64,000 bases of DNA from Hypericibacter adhaerens (lineage in GTDB: Bacteria > Pseudomonadota > Alphaproteobacteria > Dongiales > Dongiaceae): positions 310,001-374,000 of the forward strand of contig NZ_CP042582.1 of assembly GCF_008728835.1 (NCBI RefSeq), written 5' to 3'. The notes below the pieces were generated by a model. It saw only the letters and a list, made by a program, of their open reading frames with translations. It was not told the DNA's origin and searched no databases. Made by a program: the position numbers and the translations under genes. Below are positions 50,207 through 58,658 of this stretch, one piece after another; position 1 is the stretch's first letter; every line of letters starts with the position of its first letter.

Positions 50207-51115
50207 ATGAGCGCCGGCACGCTCACGATTGCGACCAGAAAGACCAAGCTGCACCGGCTGTTCGCCTATCGCTTCGCCATGCTGGCGGGGCCCGGCGCGC
50301 TCTTCATCCTGGTGGCGCTGCTGCTGCCGCTGCTCTCGATCGTGGTGTTCAGCTTCTGGCGGACCCAGAGCTACGAGCTCTTCGCCGACTGGAACCTCGA
50401 CAACTACCGGGTGATGCTGAGCGAGGCCGCCTATCGCGTCTTCTTCCTGCGCTCGCTCGGCATGGCGCTCGCCGTGACGCTCGCCTGCCTCGTCATCGCT
50501 TGGCCGATCGCCTATTTCATCGCCAAGCATGGCGGGCGCTACCGCCTGCTGCTGGTGCTCCTGCTCGCGGCACCCTTCTTCACCGGCGTGATCCTGCGCA
50601 TCGCGGCCCTCCAGGGCCTGTTCGGGCCGATCGGGATCATCAACATGACGCTGACCGAGCTCGGCATCCCGCCGATCCAGGCGCTGATGTACACGCCGCT
50701 CGCCGCCATCATCGGGCTCGTCTATCTCTACCTGCCCTTCATGATCACGGCCGTCTATCTCTCCGTGATCAACTTCAATTTCGAGCTCCTGGAGGTGGCC
50801 AAGATCAACGGCGCCAGGCCCTGGCGCGCCTTCATCGAGATCACCTGGCCGCTCAACTGGATCGGCACGGCGATCGGGCTGGTCGTGGTCTTCATCCCCT
50901 GCCTCGCCTCGGCGGTGACGCAGCGCTTCCTGGGCGGCACGCAATCGGCCTCCTTCGGCATGAGCCTCGCCCAGCAATTCGGCGAGACCGGCACCTGGGC
51001 ACTGGGCTCGGCCATGGGGGTCGCGCTGTTCTTCTCCTCGCTCGTCGCCATCCTTCTGATCGGCCGCTCGATCAACCTGAAGCGCAGCGGCTTCACGGGA
51101 GCCATCAACCGATGA
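50207..51115 (+). CDS. ABC permease, PotB type
   Basis: The 302-residue inner-membrane protein has six helices (FAMLAGPGALFILVALLLPL first) and the EAA cytoplasmic loop EVAKINGARPWRAFIEITWP. The family segment LYLPFMITAVYLSVINFNFE is present. It overlaps the following permease start by 4 bp (ATGA). With 51112-51948 it forms the translocation pore of the importer. Confidence 0.92.
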   Translation: MSAGTLTIATRKTKLHRLFAYRFAMLAGPGALFILVALLLPLLSIVVFSFWRTQSYELFADWNLDNYRVMLSEAAYRVFFLRSLGMALAVTLACLVIAWPIAYFIAKHGGRYRLLLVLLLAAPFFTGVILRIAALQGLFGPIGIINMTLTELGIPPIQALMYTPLAAIIGLVYLYLPFMITAVYLSVINFNFELLEVAKINGARPWRAFIEITWPLNWIGTAIGLVVVFIPCLASAVTQRFLGGTQSASFGMSLAQQFGETGTWALGSAMGVALFFSSLVAILLIGRSINLKRSGFTGAINR

Positions 51116-51948
51116 CGGCGACATCGACGATCGCGGGTCCCCGGCGACGGCTGATGGCGTCGGCACTGGTCATGGGGCTGGTGCTGGCGGCGGTCTATGT
51201 CTTCCTCTATGCGCCGATCTTCTATGTGATCTACACCTCGTTCTCCGCCGACATCGTCTGGCCCTTCCCGCCACGCTTTTCGGCGCAGTCCTATAGCGAT
51301 CTCTTCGCCAGCTCGCTCTACGGGACGGCGCTCGCCAACAGCGTCACGCTGGCGCTGGGCAGCGCCGTCATCTCGACCGTGCTGGCGGCGGCCGGCGCCA
51401 TCGGCATCCTGCGCTACCGGTCGCGCTGGCGCGGCCTCGCCATGTTCCTGTTCCTGGCGCCGCTCTTCGTGGCCGAGCTCCTGATCGGCATCTCGACGCT
51501 GGCCTTCAACGCGCGCGTGCTGGGGTTGCCGGGCAACCTGTTCTCCGCGATGGCGGCCAATGCCGTGCCCGGCACCTCCTTCGCCTTCCTCATCATCCTG
51601 GCCCAGCTCGTGCGCTACGACTGGAACATGGACGATGCGGCGATGGTGTTCGGCGCGGGGCCGTTCCGCAGCTTCATCGAGATCACGCTGCCGACGATCT
51701 GGCCCTCGCTGCTGGGCGCCTTCCTCATCAGCTTCATCCTGGCCTTCAACGACCTGGAGATCTCGTTCTACAACCTCGGCGCCATCCCGACGCTGCCCTC
51801 GGTCGCCTGGGGCTCGCTGCGGTTCGGGCTGGGGCCGGAGCTGTTCGCGCTGGCGACGCTGGTGAACGGCGCCGTCTGCCTGGTCTTCGTGGTGATGTAT
51901 CTGCTGATGCGCTACCGCATCGTCAGCTTCGGCTATCGCGGCCGCTGA
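51112..51948 (+). CDS. ABC permease, PotC type
   Basis: The 278-residue protein has six hydrophobic helices. It carries the family sequence YAPIFYVIYTSFSADIVWPF, the SYSDLFASSLYGTALANSVT segment and the EAA loop MVFGAGPFRSFIEITLPTIW. Its start overlaps the PotB-type stop by 4 bp. Its stop is only 4 bp from the stop of the convergent Rieske gene, so transcription from the two sides must meet here without room for a terminator. Confidence 0.92.
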   Translation: MTATSTIAGPRRRLMASALVMGLVLAAVYVFLYAPIFYVIYTSFSADIVWPFPPRFSAQSYSDLFASSLYGTALANSVTLALGSAVISTVLAAAGAIGILRYRSRWRGLAMFLFLAPLFVAELLIGISTLAFNARVLGLPGNLFSAMAANAVPGTSFAFLIILAQLVRYDWNMDDAAMVFGAGPFRSFIEITLPTIWPSLLGAFLISFILAFNDLEISFYNLGAIPTLPSVAWGSLRFGLGPELFALATLVNGAVCLVFVVMYLLMRYRIVSFGYRGR

Positions 51949-51952
51949 CGGA

Positions 51953-53137
51953 TCAGGAGGCACGCTCGCGCTGGATCGGGCTTTCCCGCCAGCCCGCGAG
52001 CCGGCCCGCCAGATAGCGGGTGAAGTCGTGGATCTCGCGCTCGAGCCAGCTCAGCCGCCCCGGCTGGGCCAGCGGCGCCTGGACGCCCTGATAGAGGCCT
52101 TCCACCACGAAGCGGTCCTCGGCATTCACCTTGTCGAAGAAATCGAGCAGCTCGGCCTTCTCCTTCTCGAGATCCGGCATGACGGCCACGACCTCGGGCG
52201 CCAGCGCCACGCCGAAGCGGACATGCACCTCGCCGATCGATTTGGGGCGCAGCGACAGATACCAGAGATGATCGGGCGCCAGCACATACATATGGGCGGG
52301 AAACACCGTCGGCATGACGGTCGTGTAGCGGAAATGGCCTTCGAGCCGCGTGTTGGCGGGATGGGCGCGGCCATAGCGCGCGGTCTCGTCCTTGGTGAAG
52401 GTCTGGACCGTGAAGGCCGCGTGGCGCTCGGCCGGGAAGCGGGTATCCTCGACCGGCATCCAGGCGCCGACCGTCGCGCGGTGGGCGACGGGCAGGTGGT
52501 AGCCCTCCATGAAGTTCTCGGTCAGGAGCTTCCAGTTCGTGCTCCAGACATGGTCCTGGAGGGCCACGGGGATGTAGTGCTGCATCTGGTAGGGCGTCAC
52601 CATCGGCGCCAGCGCTGCCAGCAGCTCTGCAACCGGCGGCGCCCGCTCGTTGAGCGTGACATAGACCCAGCCTTCCCAGACTTCCGTGCGGATGGCGGGA
52701 AGATGGTGGCTGCGCGGCTCGAAGCCCGGCGTGCGCTTCATATGCGGGGCGCCGATCAGCCTTCCATCGAGCTCGTAGGTCCAGGCGTGATAGGGGCAGG
52801 CCAGGCGCTGGCAGCTTCCCTGGCCCTCGACCAGCCGCATCATCCGGTGCAGGCAGACATTGGAGAAGCCGCGGATGACGCCGTCGCGCCCGCGCATCAC
52901 GAAGACCGGCTGGTCGTTGATGGAGAAGCTCAGATAGTGGCCGGGCGCGGGCAGGTCGGCCGCGAGCCCGACGCAATGCCAGTCGCGGGCGAAGATCTCG
53001 GCCTTCTCCAGCGCCTGGATCTCGGGCGCGCGATAGAGGGCCGGCGGCATCGCGGTCGCCTGCTCGAGGCTGCCCTCGGCGAGAGCCCGCAACCGCGCCA
53101 GGGTGGCGTCGAGCTCGGCGCTGTCTCTGTCGGGCAT
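51953..53137 (-). CDS. Rieske non-heme iron oxygenase, alpha subunit
   Basis: The protein is 394 residues. The Rieske [2Fe-2S] motif is C95-L-H97 ... C114-P-Y-H117 in FSNVCLHRMMRL and RLACPYHAWTYEL, with standard 16-residue spacing. The mononuclear iron ligands are in LTENFMEGYHLPVAH (His214, His219). The proportions resemble the oxygenases that demethylate or hydroxylate quaternary amines (GbcA/StcD-like) as much as ring-hydroxylating dioxygenases. No ferredoxin reductase is adjacent. It lies next to a D-threonine-aldolase-like gene on the same strand, though 95 bp separates them. Confidence 0.9.
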   Translation of the reverse strand: MPDRDSAELDATLARLRALAEGSLEQATAMPPALYRAPEIQALEKAEIFARDWHCVGLAADLPAPGHYLSFSINDQPVFVMRGRDGVIRGFSNVCLHRMMRLVEGQGSCQRLACPYHAWTYELDGRLIGAPHMKRTPGFEPRSHHLPAIRTEVWEGWVYVTLNERAPPVAELLAALAPMVTPYQMQHYIPVALQDHVWSTNWKLLTENFMEGYHLPVAHRATVGAWMPVEDTRFPAERHAAFTVQTFTKDETARYGRAHPANTRLEGHFRYTTVMPTVFPAHMYVLAPDHLWYLSLRPKSIGEVHVRFGVALAPEVVAVMPDLEKEKAELLDFFDKVNAEDRFVVEGLYQGVQAPLAQPGRLSWLEREIHDFTRYLAGRLAGWRESPIQRERAS

Positions 53138-53232
53138 GTCTCTCCCTCTCTCCTGCCGACGGGGCCATGATCCGGGCGGGTGGCCCCGGCCGTCAAGCCT
53201 CCGGCGCCGGGTTCAGGCGGGGATCGCTTTCG

Positions 53233-54405
53233 TCAGCGCACGCAGCCACGCGCCTCGATCGGCCAATATTCCGTCCCGCCGCCGGCATCGATGACCGCGA
53301 ACCGGTCCGCCAGGTTCGCCACCGGGCAGGCATGGTTCGGCAGGATGCGGACGCGTGAGCCGATCTCGAGCTTCCGGCCGCCATGCTCGACGAAGCCATG
53401 CTCCTCGGAGAGGCGCGTCAGGCCCAGCGCGGGCGCGTCCGGCTCCCCCAGCGCGAAGACGGTGTCGAAGCCGCGCAGGCTGTCGGACCCGTGGGGCCCG
53501 CGGTCGGAGCTCATCACCTTCGAGCCGGCATCGACGATCGCGTAGCGGTCGTTGCGGCTGACGACGGTCGCGAGCACGCTGAGCGCGACCTGCTCCGGGC
53601 GGGCCACGCCCAGCGCCACCTGGGTCATGTCCATGAACACATAGTTGCCCGGCCGCGCCTCGGTCAGCCCCGTGAAATCGTCGTTCAGGATCACGGTGGG
53701 CGTGCTGCCGACCGAGATCTCCCGCACCTCGATACCCATCTGGTAAAGCTTCTCGGCGAATCCCAGCAGCAGCTCGCGTTCCTCGGCCGCGATCTTGCGC
53801 ACCCCTTCCGGCGTGCCGGCGCCGTAGGCGTGGCCGGCATGGGCCAGGAGCCCGGCGAAGCGCAGGCCGGGCGCCCGCTCCAGCGCCGCGGCCAGATCGA
53901 GCGAGCCGCGAAGGGCCGGATCGACGCCGCAGCGATGCAGGCCCACATCGACCTTGAGGAAGACCGGCAGGCGGTGCGACTGCGCCCGGGCCTCGCCCGA
54001 CAGGACAGCGATGCCCTCGGCGCTGTCGGCGACGATCCGCAGATCGGTCCCCTTGGTCTTGGCCGCGCGGATCAGCCGGCTGATCTTGGCGCGGTCGATC
54101 AGGGGATAGGCGACCGTGATCGAGGGAATGCCGGCCTCGATGAAGACCAGGGCCTCGTCGGTCTTGGAGGCCGTGATGCCCGCGGCGCCGGCCTCGATCT
54201 GCAGCTTGGCGATCACCGGCGACTTGTGGGTCTTGATATGGGGGCGCAGCGCCAGCTTGTGGCGGTGCGCGATGGCCGCGCCCAGGGCGATATTGGCCTC
54301 GAGCGCCGGCCGGTCGATCACGACCGCCGGTGTCTCCAGCCCGGCAAGGGCTCCGTCGCGCGCCGTCAGGGTGCGGGCCGGCGTGGCGTTCGGGGATGGG
54401 TTCAT
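53233..54405 (-). CDS. D-threonine-aldolase/DSD1-family PLP enzyme (alanine-racemase fold III)
   Basis: The 390-residue fold-type III PLP enzyme carries the lysine motif LRPHIKTHKSP (~53-63), KVDVGLHRCGVD, the phosphate-binding SVGSTPTVI, and the metal-binding C-terminal NHACPVANL with its His and Cys. D-threonine aldolases and D-serine dehydratases of this family need both PLP and a divalent metal. It would cleave or deaminate a D-3-hydroxy amino acid. It is divergent from the XRE-cupin regulator, which probably controls it. Confidence 0.9.
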   Translation of the reverse strand: MNPSPNATPARTLTARDGALAGLETPAVVIDRPALEANIALGAAIAHRHKLALRPHIKTHKSPVIAKLQIEAGAAGITASKTDEALVFIEAGIPSITVAYPLIDRAKISRLIRAAKTKGTDLRIVADSAEGIAVLSGEARAQSHRLPVFLKVDVGLHRCGVDPALRGSLDLAAALERAPGLRFAGLLAHAGHAYGAGTPEGVRKIAAEERELLLGFAEKLYQMGIEVREISVGSTPTVILNDDFTGLTEARPGNYVFMDMTQVALGVARPEQVALSVLATVVSRNDRYAIVDAGSKVMSSDRGPHGSDSLRGFDTVFALGEPDAPALGLTRLSEEHGFVEHGGRKLEIGSRVRILPNHACPVANLADRFAVIDAGGGTEYWPIEARGCVR

Positions 54406-54423
54406 GGCCCGTTATAGCGCGTC

Positions 54424-54440
54424 ATTTTCTCTTAGGAAAT
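54424..54440. promoter_or_regulatory. AT-rich dyad between PLP-enzyme and XRE-cupin genes
   Basis: ATTTTCTCTTAGGAAAT is an imperfect inverted repeat (one mismatch pair) in an AT-rich island in the 104-bp divergent gap. TTTC/GAAA-type dyads are typical targets of XRE-cupin regulators. A TTGACA lies at 54450-54455. Confidence 0.5.
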
Positions 54441-54509
54441 ATTTTTTCATTGACAGAATAAGGGCGCCGGGCCTGGGATTGCATTCCCGACCCGACCTGA
54501 TGGTCACCC

Positions 54510-55169
54510 ATGGACCTGACGACCGCCGAGATCGGCGAACGCATCAAGGCGCTGCGCAAGGAACGACGCTGGACCCTGCAGGCGCTGGGCAAACGGTCGG
54601 GTGTTTCGATTTCCGCTCTGTCCAAGGTGGAGAATGCCCAGGTGGCGGCGTCCTTCGACACGCTGCTCCGGATCGCGCGCGGCTTCGGCCTGGGCTTCGA
54701 GGCGATGCTGAACGGAACGCCGTCGCTGCCGGCGGGCCGCCTCACCACGACGCGCGGGGGCGCCGGCGTCTTCTTCTCGACCGACATGTACGAGTACGAG
54801 GTCCATTCGGCCGAGCTGCGCCAGAAGCACATGATCCCGCTCCATATGGAGGTGAAGGCGCGCCGGCTCGGCGACATCAGCCGCTGGAGCACGCATGAGG
54901 GCGAGGAGTTCATCTATGTGCTGCAGGGCGATATCGAGCTCCATACCGAGCTCTATGCGCCGGTGCGCCTGAAGGAGGGCGACAGCGCCTATATCGACAG
55001 CAAGATGCGCCACGCCTTTCTCAACCGCGGCAAGGGCCGCGCCTGGATGCTGTCGATCTGCTTCAGCCAGGATATGAAGCTGCCCGGCAGGCAGAGCGCG
55101 TCGCGCAAATTCCCGGCAGGAGGAGCGGCGCGTCCCGCCGCCCGGCGCCCGGCCGCGGGTCGCGGATAG
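54510..55169 (+). CDS. XRE-family regulator with C-terminal cupin
   Basis: The protein is 219 residues. The helix-turn-helix (8-62) is IGERIKALRKERRWTLQALG, then SGVSISALSKVENAQVAASF. The cupin sensor (~100-185) has HEGEEFIYVLQGDIELHTEL and KEGDSAYIDSKMRHAFLNRG. This architecture regulates amino-acid or amine catabolism in many bacteria. The tail is Ala/Arg/Gly-rich and poorly conserved. It is divergent from the D-threonine-aldolase-like gene and convergent with the ligase gene, leaving a 23-bp gap. Confidence 0.9.
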   Translation: MDLTTAEIGERIKALRKERRWTLQALGKRSGVSISALSKVENAQVAASFDTLLRIARGFGLGFEAMLNGTPSLPAGRLTTTRGGAGVFFSTDMYEYEVHSAELRQKHMIPLHMEVKARRLGDISRWSTHEGEEFIYVLQGDIELHTELYAPVRLKEGDSAYIDSKMRHAFLNRGKGRAWMLSICFSQDMKLPGRQSASRKFPAGGAARPAARRPAAGRG

Positions 55170-55192
55170 GGAGAAGGCGCGCGCGAAGGATC

Positions 55193-56734
55193 CTACTTGC
55201 GCGTATAGCGATGCTTCACCCCGACGGGGAACCAGTCGGGATCGCCGGTCGGCTTCAGCGTCACGCGCGGCAGCCGGTATTCGGGCGGCGTATAGGCCTG
55301 GAACTCGCTGTTGAGGCGCAGGAGCTGCGCCAGGATCGACTGCGCGATGGCATCGCGCTTGGCGTCCTCGGCGGCGATCCCGGGGGCGAGCTCGACGGCG
55401 ATGGCGAGATGGGGCGCCTGGTCGAGCCCCTCGACCGCCTGCAGCACGAACTTGCCGGTGACCCAGCCCGCGATCGGCGGCTGCTCCAGCCCGACCGTGA
55501 CGTTCTCCGGATAGATGTTCGCGCCGAAATAGGAGACGGTGAAGTTGGAGCGCCCGAACACATAGACGAAGGGCAGGGACCGCAGGCCGCGCCCCGGCGG
55601 GGTGGCGGTGCCTCGTTCCCGCGCCAGGGCCGCGACCGGATCGAAGCCGCGCTCGGCGAGGAATCGCAGCATCGCGTCATAGGGGACGATCCCGCCCTTG
55701 TCGGCGATGTGGTAGCGCAGCAGCGGCACGCCGTTGCTGCCGGAGAAGAGCAGGGTGCCGTCGCGGGTCTCGAAATAGCGGGCGCGGGGGTCGTACTGCA
55801 CCAGGGTCGGCAGCCGCGATTCGCCGAAGAGCGCCCGGGCGGCCTCGGGATCTTGGCCGAGATGGCGGCGGATCGTGATGCTGAGCGGCGTCTCGTTGCC
55901 GAGCACGCCCGCATCGGCCGTTCCATAGAGCGCCACCGAGCCGAAGGCCGGCTCGGCGATGCCCGCGCGCTCGCCGACCAGGTCGCGCCACTCCTCGCTG
56001 AAGACCTCGCCCGCCATCACAAGCTTCACGCCGAACGGCCGCCAGTCGATGCCCTCGGCAATGCCGCCGTCGATCACGTCCTTGAGAAAGGGCGGATAGC
56101 CCAGCAGCACCGTCTGCTCGAACTGCGGCGCCAGCTCGCGCACCACGCGCCAGATCTCCGTCTTGTTGTTGCCAGGCGCCACCACCATGATCGGATAGCC
56201 TTTGGCGGCCAGGTGGCGACAGCAGGCGGTGGTGAAGAGGCCGCCGACCCAAGTGCCGAGCGCGAAGCAGACGACCGCCAGCGTGCGGCGTCGGTCCGCC
56301 GCGAAACTGTCATGAAAGGCCTGCTCGAAGCGGGCGGCGGTGCCGAGCTCGTCGCTCACGAAGCGCGGCCAGAAGGTGGGCTTGCCGGTCGAGCCGGAAG
56401 AGACCGCCATCATGTCGCAGCTTTCGAGGCGGCCGTCGCGGCAGAGATCCGCGAGGGGATGGCGCAGCAGATAGTTCGCCTTGTCGGTGAGCGGCAGCCG
56501 CGCGAAGTCGTCCGGCTCCCGGATCGAGGCCGGATCGATGCCCTGCTCCGCGAGGAACCGGCCATAAGCCGGGACGCGCGCCGCCATCTCCCGAAACAGC
56601 GACAGGGCCTGCGCCGCCGGATCGGCCCCGCTCGATCCGCCGAGCAACCGGTCCAGCGGCGTCTCGAGAAATTGCCGCAGCGCCTCGATCGCCCGCTGCG
56701 GCTTGCGCTCATCCATCCGATCGCCTTCGCTCAT
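55193..56734 (-). CDS. Phenylacetate-CoA-ligase-like adenylate-forming enzyme
   Basis: The 513-residue ANL-superfamily protein has the phosphate loop MAVSSGSTGKPTFWPRF (~114-130), a later VALYGTADAGVLGNET region, and a C-terminal SLPFVYVFGRSNFTVSYFG, as in PaaK/CapK-like ligases. A YGTADAG in place of the PaaK YGxTE suggests a divergent subgroup. It would activate a carboxylic acid as acyl-AMP, then transfer it to CoA or another acceptor. The ATG at 56734 was chosen; an in-frame ATG lies at 56716. The neighbours are the XRE-cupin gene and, divergently, the exopolysaccharide operon; there is no obvious pathway partner. Confidence 0.85.
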   Translation of the reverse strand: MSEGDRMDERKPQRAIEALRQFLETPLDRLLGGSSGADPAAQALSLFREMAARVPAYGRFLAEQGIDPASIREPDDFARLPLTDKANYLLRHPLADLCRDGRLESCDMMAVSSGSTGKPTFWPRFVSDELGTAARFEQAFHDSFAADRRRTLAVVCFALGTWVGGLFTTACCRHLAAKGYPIMVVAPGNNKTEIWRVVRELAPQFEQTVLLGYPPFLKDVIDGGIAEGIDWRPFGVKLVMAGEVFSEEWRDLVGERAGIAEPAFGSVALYGTADAGVLGNETPLSITIRRHLGQDPEAARALFGESRLPTLVQYDPRARYFETRDGTLLFSGSNGVPLLRYHIADKGGIVPYDAMLRFLAERGFDPVAALARERGTATPPGRGLRSLPFVYVFGRSNFTVSYFGANIYPENVTVGLEQPPIAGWVTGKFVLQAVEGLDQAPHLAIAVELAPGIAAEDAKRDAIAQSILAQLLRLNSEFQAYTPPEYRLPRVTLKPTGDPDWFPVGVKHRYTRK

Positions 56735-57148
56735 CGCCGCCTCTTCATCTCCGTTAATCCGCGTCGCCTGCGTTAACCCGCATCGCTTGATTGAGCATTG
56801 AATCAAGCATGGTGCCGTCGCGTCTCGCACAAGCCTGCCGGGCTTCATCCGAGTGTCATCGCCGCTTATGCACACCGCGCGAGACACCGCATCGGCCTCG
56901 CCGAAACCGCTGCCACAAGGATGCCACGGCTCGCGTGAAACGCGATATCCGCAAGTGCGCGGATCGGGCGGCAGATGACTGAGCCGGCATTCAACGTTCG
57001 AAGGACTGCCACAACTTTGTTCCCTGAGCCGCTGAGGTGCCGCTGTTAGCGTGATTTTCGCCGCCCCCGAACGCCGGCCCCCTTCGATAGGCGTAACCGC
57101 GGCAACCGTGCCGATGATCTGCAAAAAAGAAATCGACAGGTGGCTTCG
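56735..57148. promoter_or_regulatory. 414-bp divergent region upstream of the exopolysaccharide operon
   Basis: No gene is visible. GCTTGATT at 56785-56792 and AATCAAGC at 56801-56808 form a perfect 8-bp inverted repeat around an 8-base centre, a good operator candidate close to the ligase start. The sequence CTGCCACAA recurs at about 56912 and 57007. No confident sigma-70 promoter was found for either arm. Confidence 0.45.
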
Positions 57149-58570
57149 ATGATATCGGAGAGACGGACTGTTTCGCTGCCTATCGTCTCCGGGTGTCTGC
57201 GGCTCGCCGACCTGGTTGCGGTTCTTGGTGCCGGCCTGATCGCCTATCGGGCCTACCCGCCGGCGCAGCAGGCGCTCGCCGCCGATCTCAGCCTGGTGTT
57301 CGTGGTCATCATCGGCCTGCTCTGCGCCAACGGCTTCCAGCTCGCCCATCTCTATACCCACCCGACGCTGCGTTCGCCGCTGCGCCGGTTCGGCCGGGCG
57401 CTGCTCGCCTGGTCGGTCGTGCTGCTGCTGTTCGCAGCCGCCCTGTTCTTCACCAAGACCGGCGAGAACTTCTCGCGCGGCTGGGTAGTCAGCTGGTTCC
57501 TGATCGGTGCCGCCGGTCTCGGCCTGAACCGGATCGCGCTGAGCGCGCTGGTCGGCCTTTGGACCCGGGACCGCCGGCTCTGCCGCAACCTGGTGGTGGT
57601 CGGCGCCGGCGCCGAAGCCGCCCGCTTCATCGCCATGGTCGAAGCCTCCCACAACGAGGAGGTGGAGATTGTCGGCGTGTTCGACGAACGGCTCAACCAT
57701 CGCCGCGCCGTCGTCGCCGGCCGTCGGCTCAGCGGCAACATCGACGACCTGACGGAGTTCTGCCGCCAGGTCCATGTCGATCAGATCGTGGTCGCCATGC
57801 CCGCCGCGGCGGAGAGCCAGCTCGCGGCGATCTTCGGCCGCCTGCGCCAGCTTCCCGTGGCGGTCAGCCTCTGCCCGGACATCAAGGGCCTGCCGCTCGA
57901 GAACTGCTCGCTCGGCCGCGTGGCCGACCAGCCGGTGCTGAATCTGCTCGATCGTCCGCTCAGCGACTGGAAGTGGGTGCGCAAGGAGATCGAGGACCGG
58001 TTCCTCGCGGCCATCATCCTCCTGCTCATCGCGCCGCTTCTGGGGGCGGTGGCGCTCGCGGTCAAGATCGACAGTCCCGGCCCCGTGTTCTTCCGGCAGC
58101 GCCGCTACGGCTACAACAACCAGATGATCGAGGTCTTCAAGTTCCGGACGATGTACCACGATCAATGCGACGCGGCCGGCGAGAAGGTGGTGAAGCGCGG
58201 CGATTCGCGCGTGACGCGGCTCGGCGGCTTCCTGCGCAAGACCAGCCTCGACGAGCTGCCGCAGATCATCAACGTGCTGCGCGGCGAGATGTCGATCGTG
58301 GGCCCGCGGCCGCATCAGGCCGCGCTCAAGATCGACAACCGCTACTACGACGAGATCGTGGCCGAATATGCGGCCCGGCACCGGGTCCGCCCGGGCATCA
58401 CGGGCTGGGCCCAGGTCAATGGCTGGCGCGGCGAGATCGACACGGTCGAGAAGGCGGTCAAGCGCGTCGAGCATGACCTCTACTACATCGACAACTGGTC
58501 GGTCCTGCTCGACTTCAAGATCCTGCTGCTGACGGTCGTGGCCGTTCTGAAACGAGAGAACGCCTATTGA
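57149..58570 (+). CDS. Undecaprenyl-phosphate glucose phosphotransferase (WcaJ/ExoY family)
   Basis: The protein is 473 residues. Four N-terminal membrane helices (~15-135) and a CoA-binding-like domain ([20 protein letters not shown], ~150-260) precede the catalytic bacterial sugar-transferase domain: [47 protein letters not shown] and [16 protein letters not shown]. It would start repeat-unit assembly by moving hexose-1-phosphate onto undecaprenyl phosphate. The ATG at 57149 has AGGTGG upstream; a GTG at 57140 is possible. It heads the exopolysaccharide operon. Confidence 0.93.
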   Translation: MISERRTVSLPIVSGCLRLADLVAVLGAGLIAYRAYPPAQQALAADLSLVFVVIIGLLCANGFQLAHLYTHPTLRSPLRRFGRALLAWSVVLLLFAAALFFTKTGENFSRGWVVSWFLIGAAGLGLNRIALSALVGLWTRDRRLCRNLVVVGAGAEAARFIAMVEASHNEEVEIVGVFDERLNHRRAVVAGRRLSGNIDDLTEFCRQVHVDQIVVAMPAAAESQLAAIFGRLRQLPVAVSLCPDIKGLPLENCSLGRVADQPVLNLLDRPLSDWKWVRKEIEDRFLAAIILLLIAPLLGAVALAVKIDSPGPVFFRQRRYGYNNQMIEVFKFRTMYHDQCDAAGEKVVKRGDSRVTRLGGFLRKTSLDELPQIINVLRGEMSIVGPRPHQAALKIDNRYYDEIVAEYAARHRVRPGITGWAQVNGWRGEIDTVEKAVKRVEHDLYYIDNWSVLLDFKILLLTVVAVLKRENAY

Positions 58571-58658
58571 CCGCCCGCAACGCGATGGGGGCGGCCTCGG
58601 TCGAGGCGGCCTCGATCGGGGAACCGCCGCTGCACCGAAACAGAGCCGGGTGCCGACG

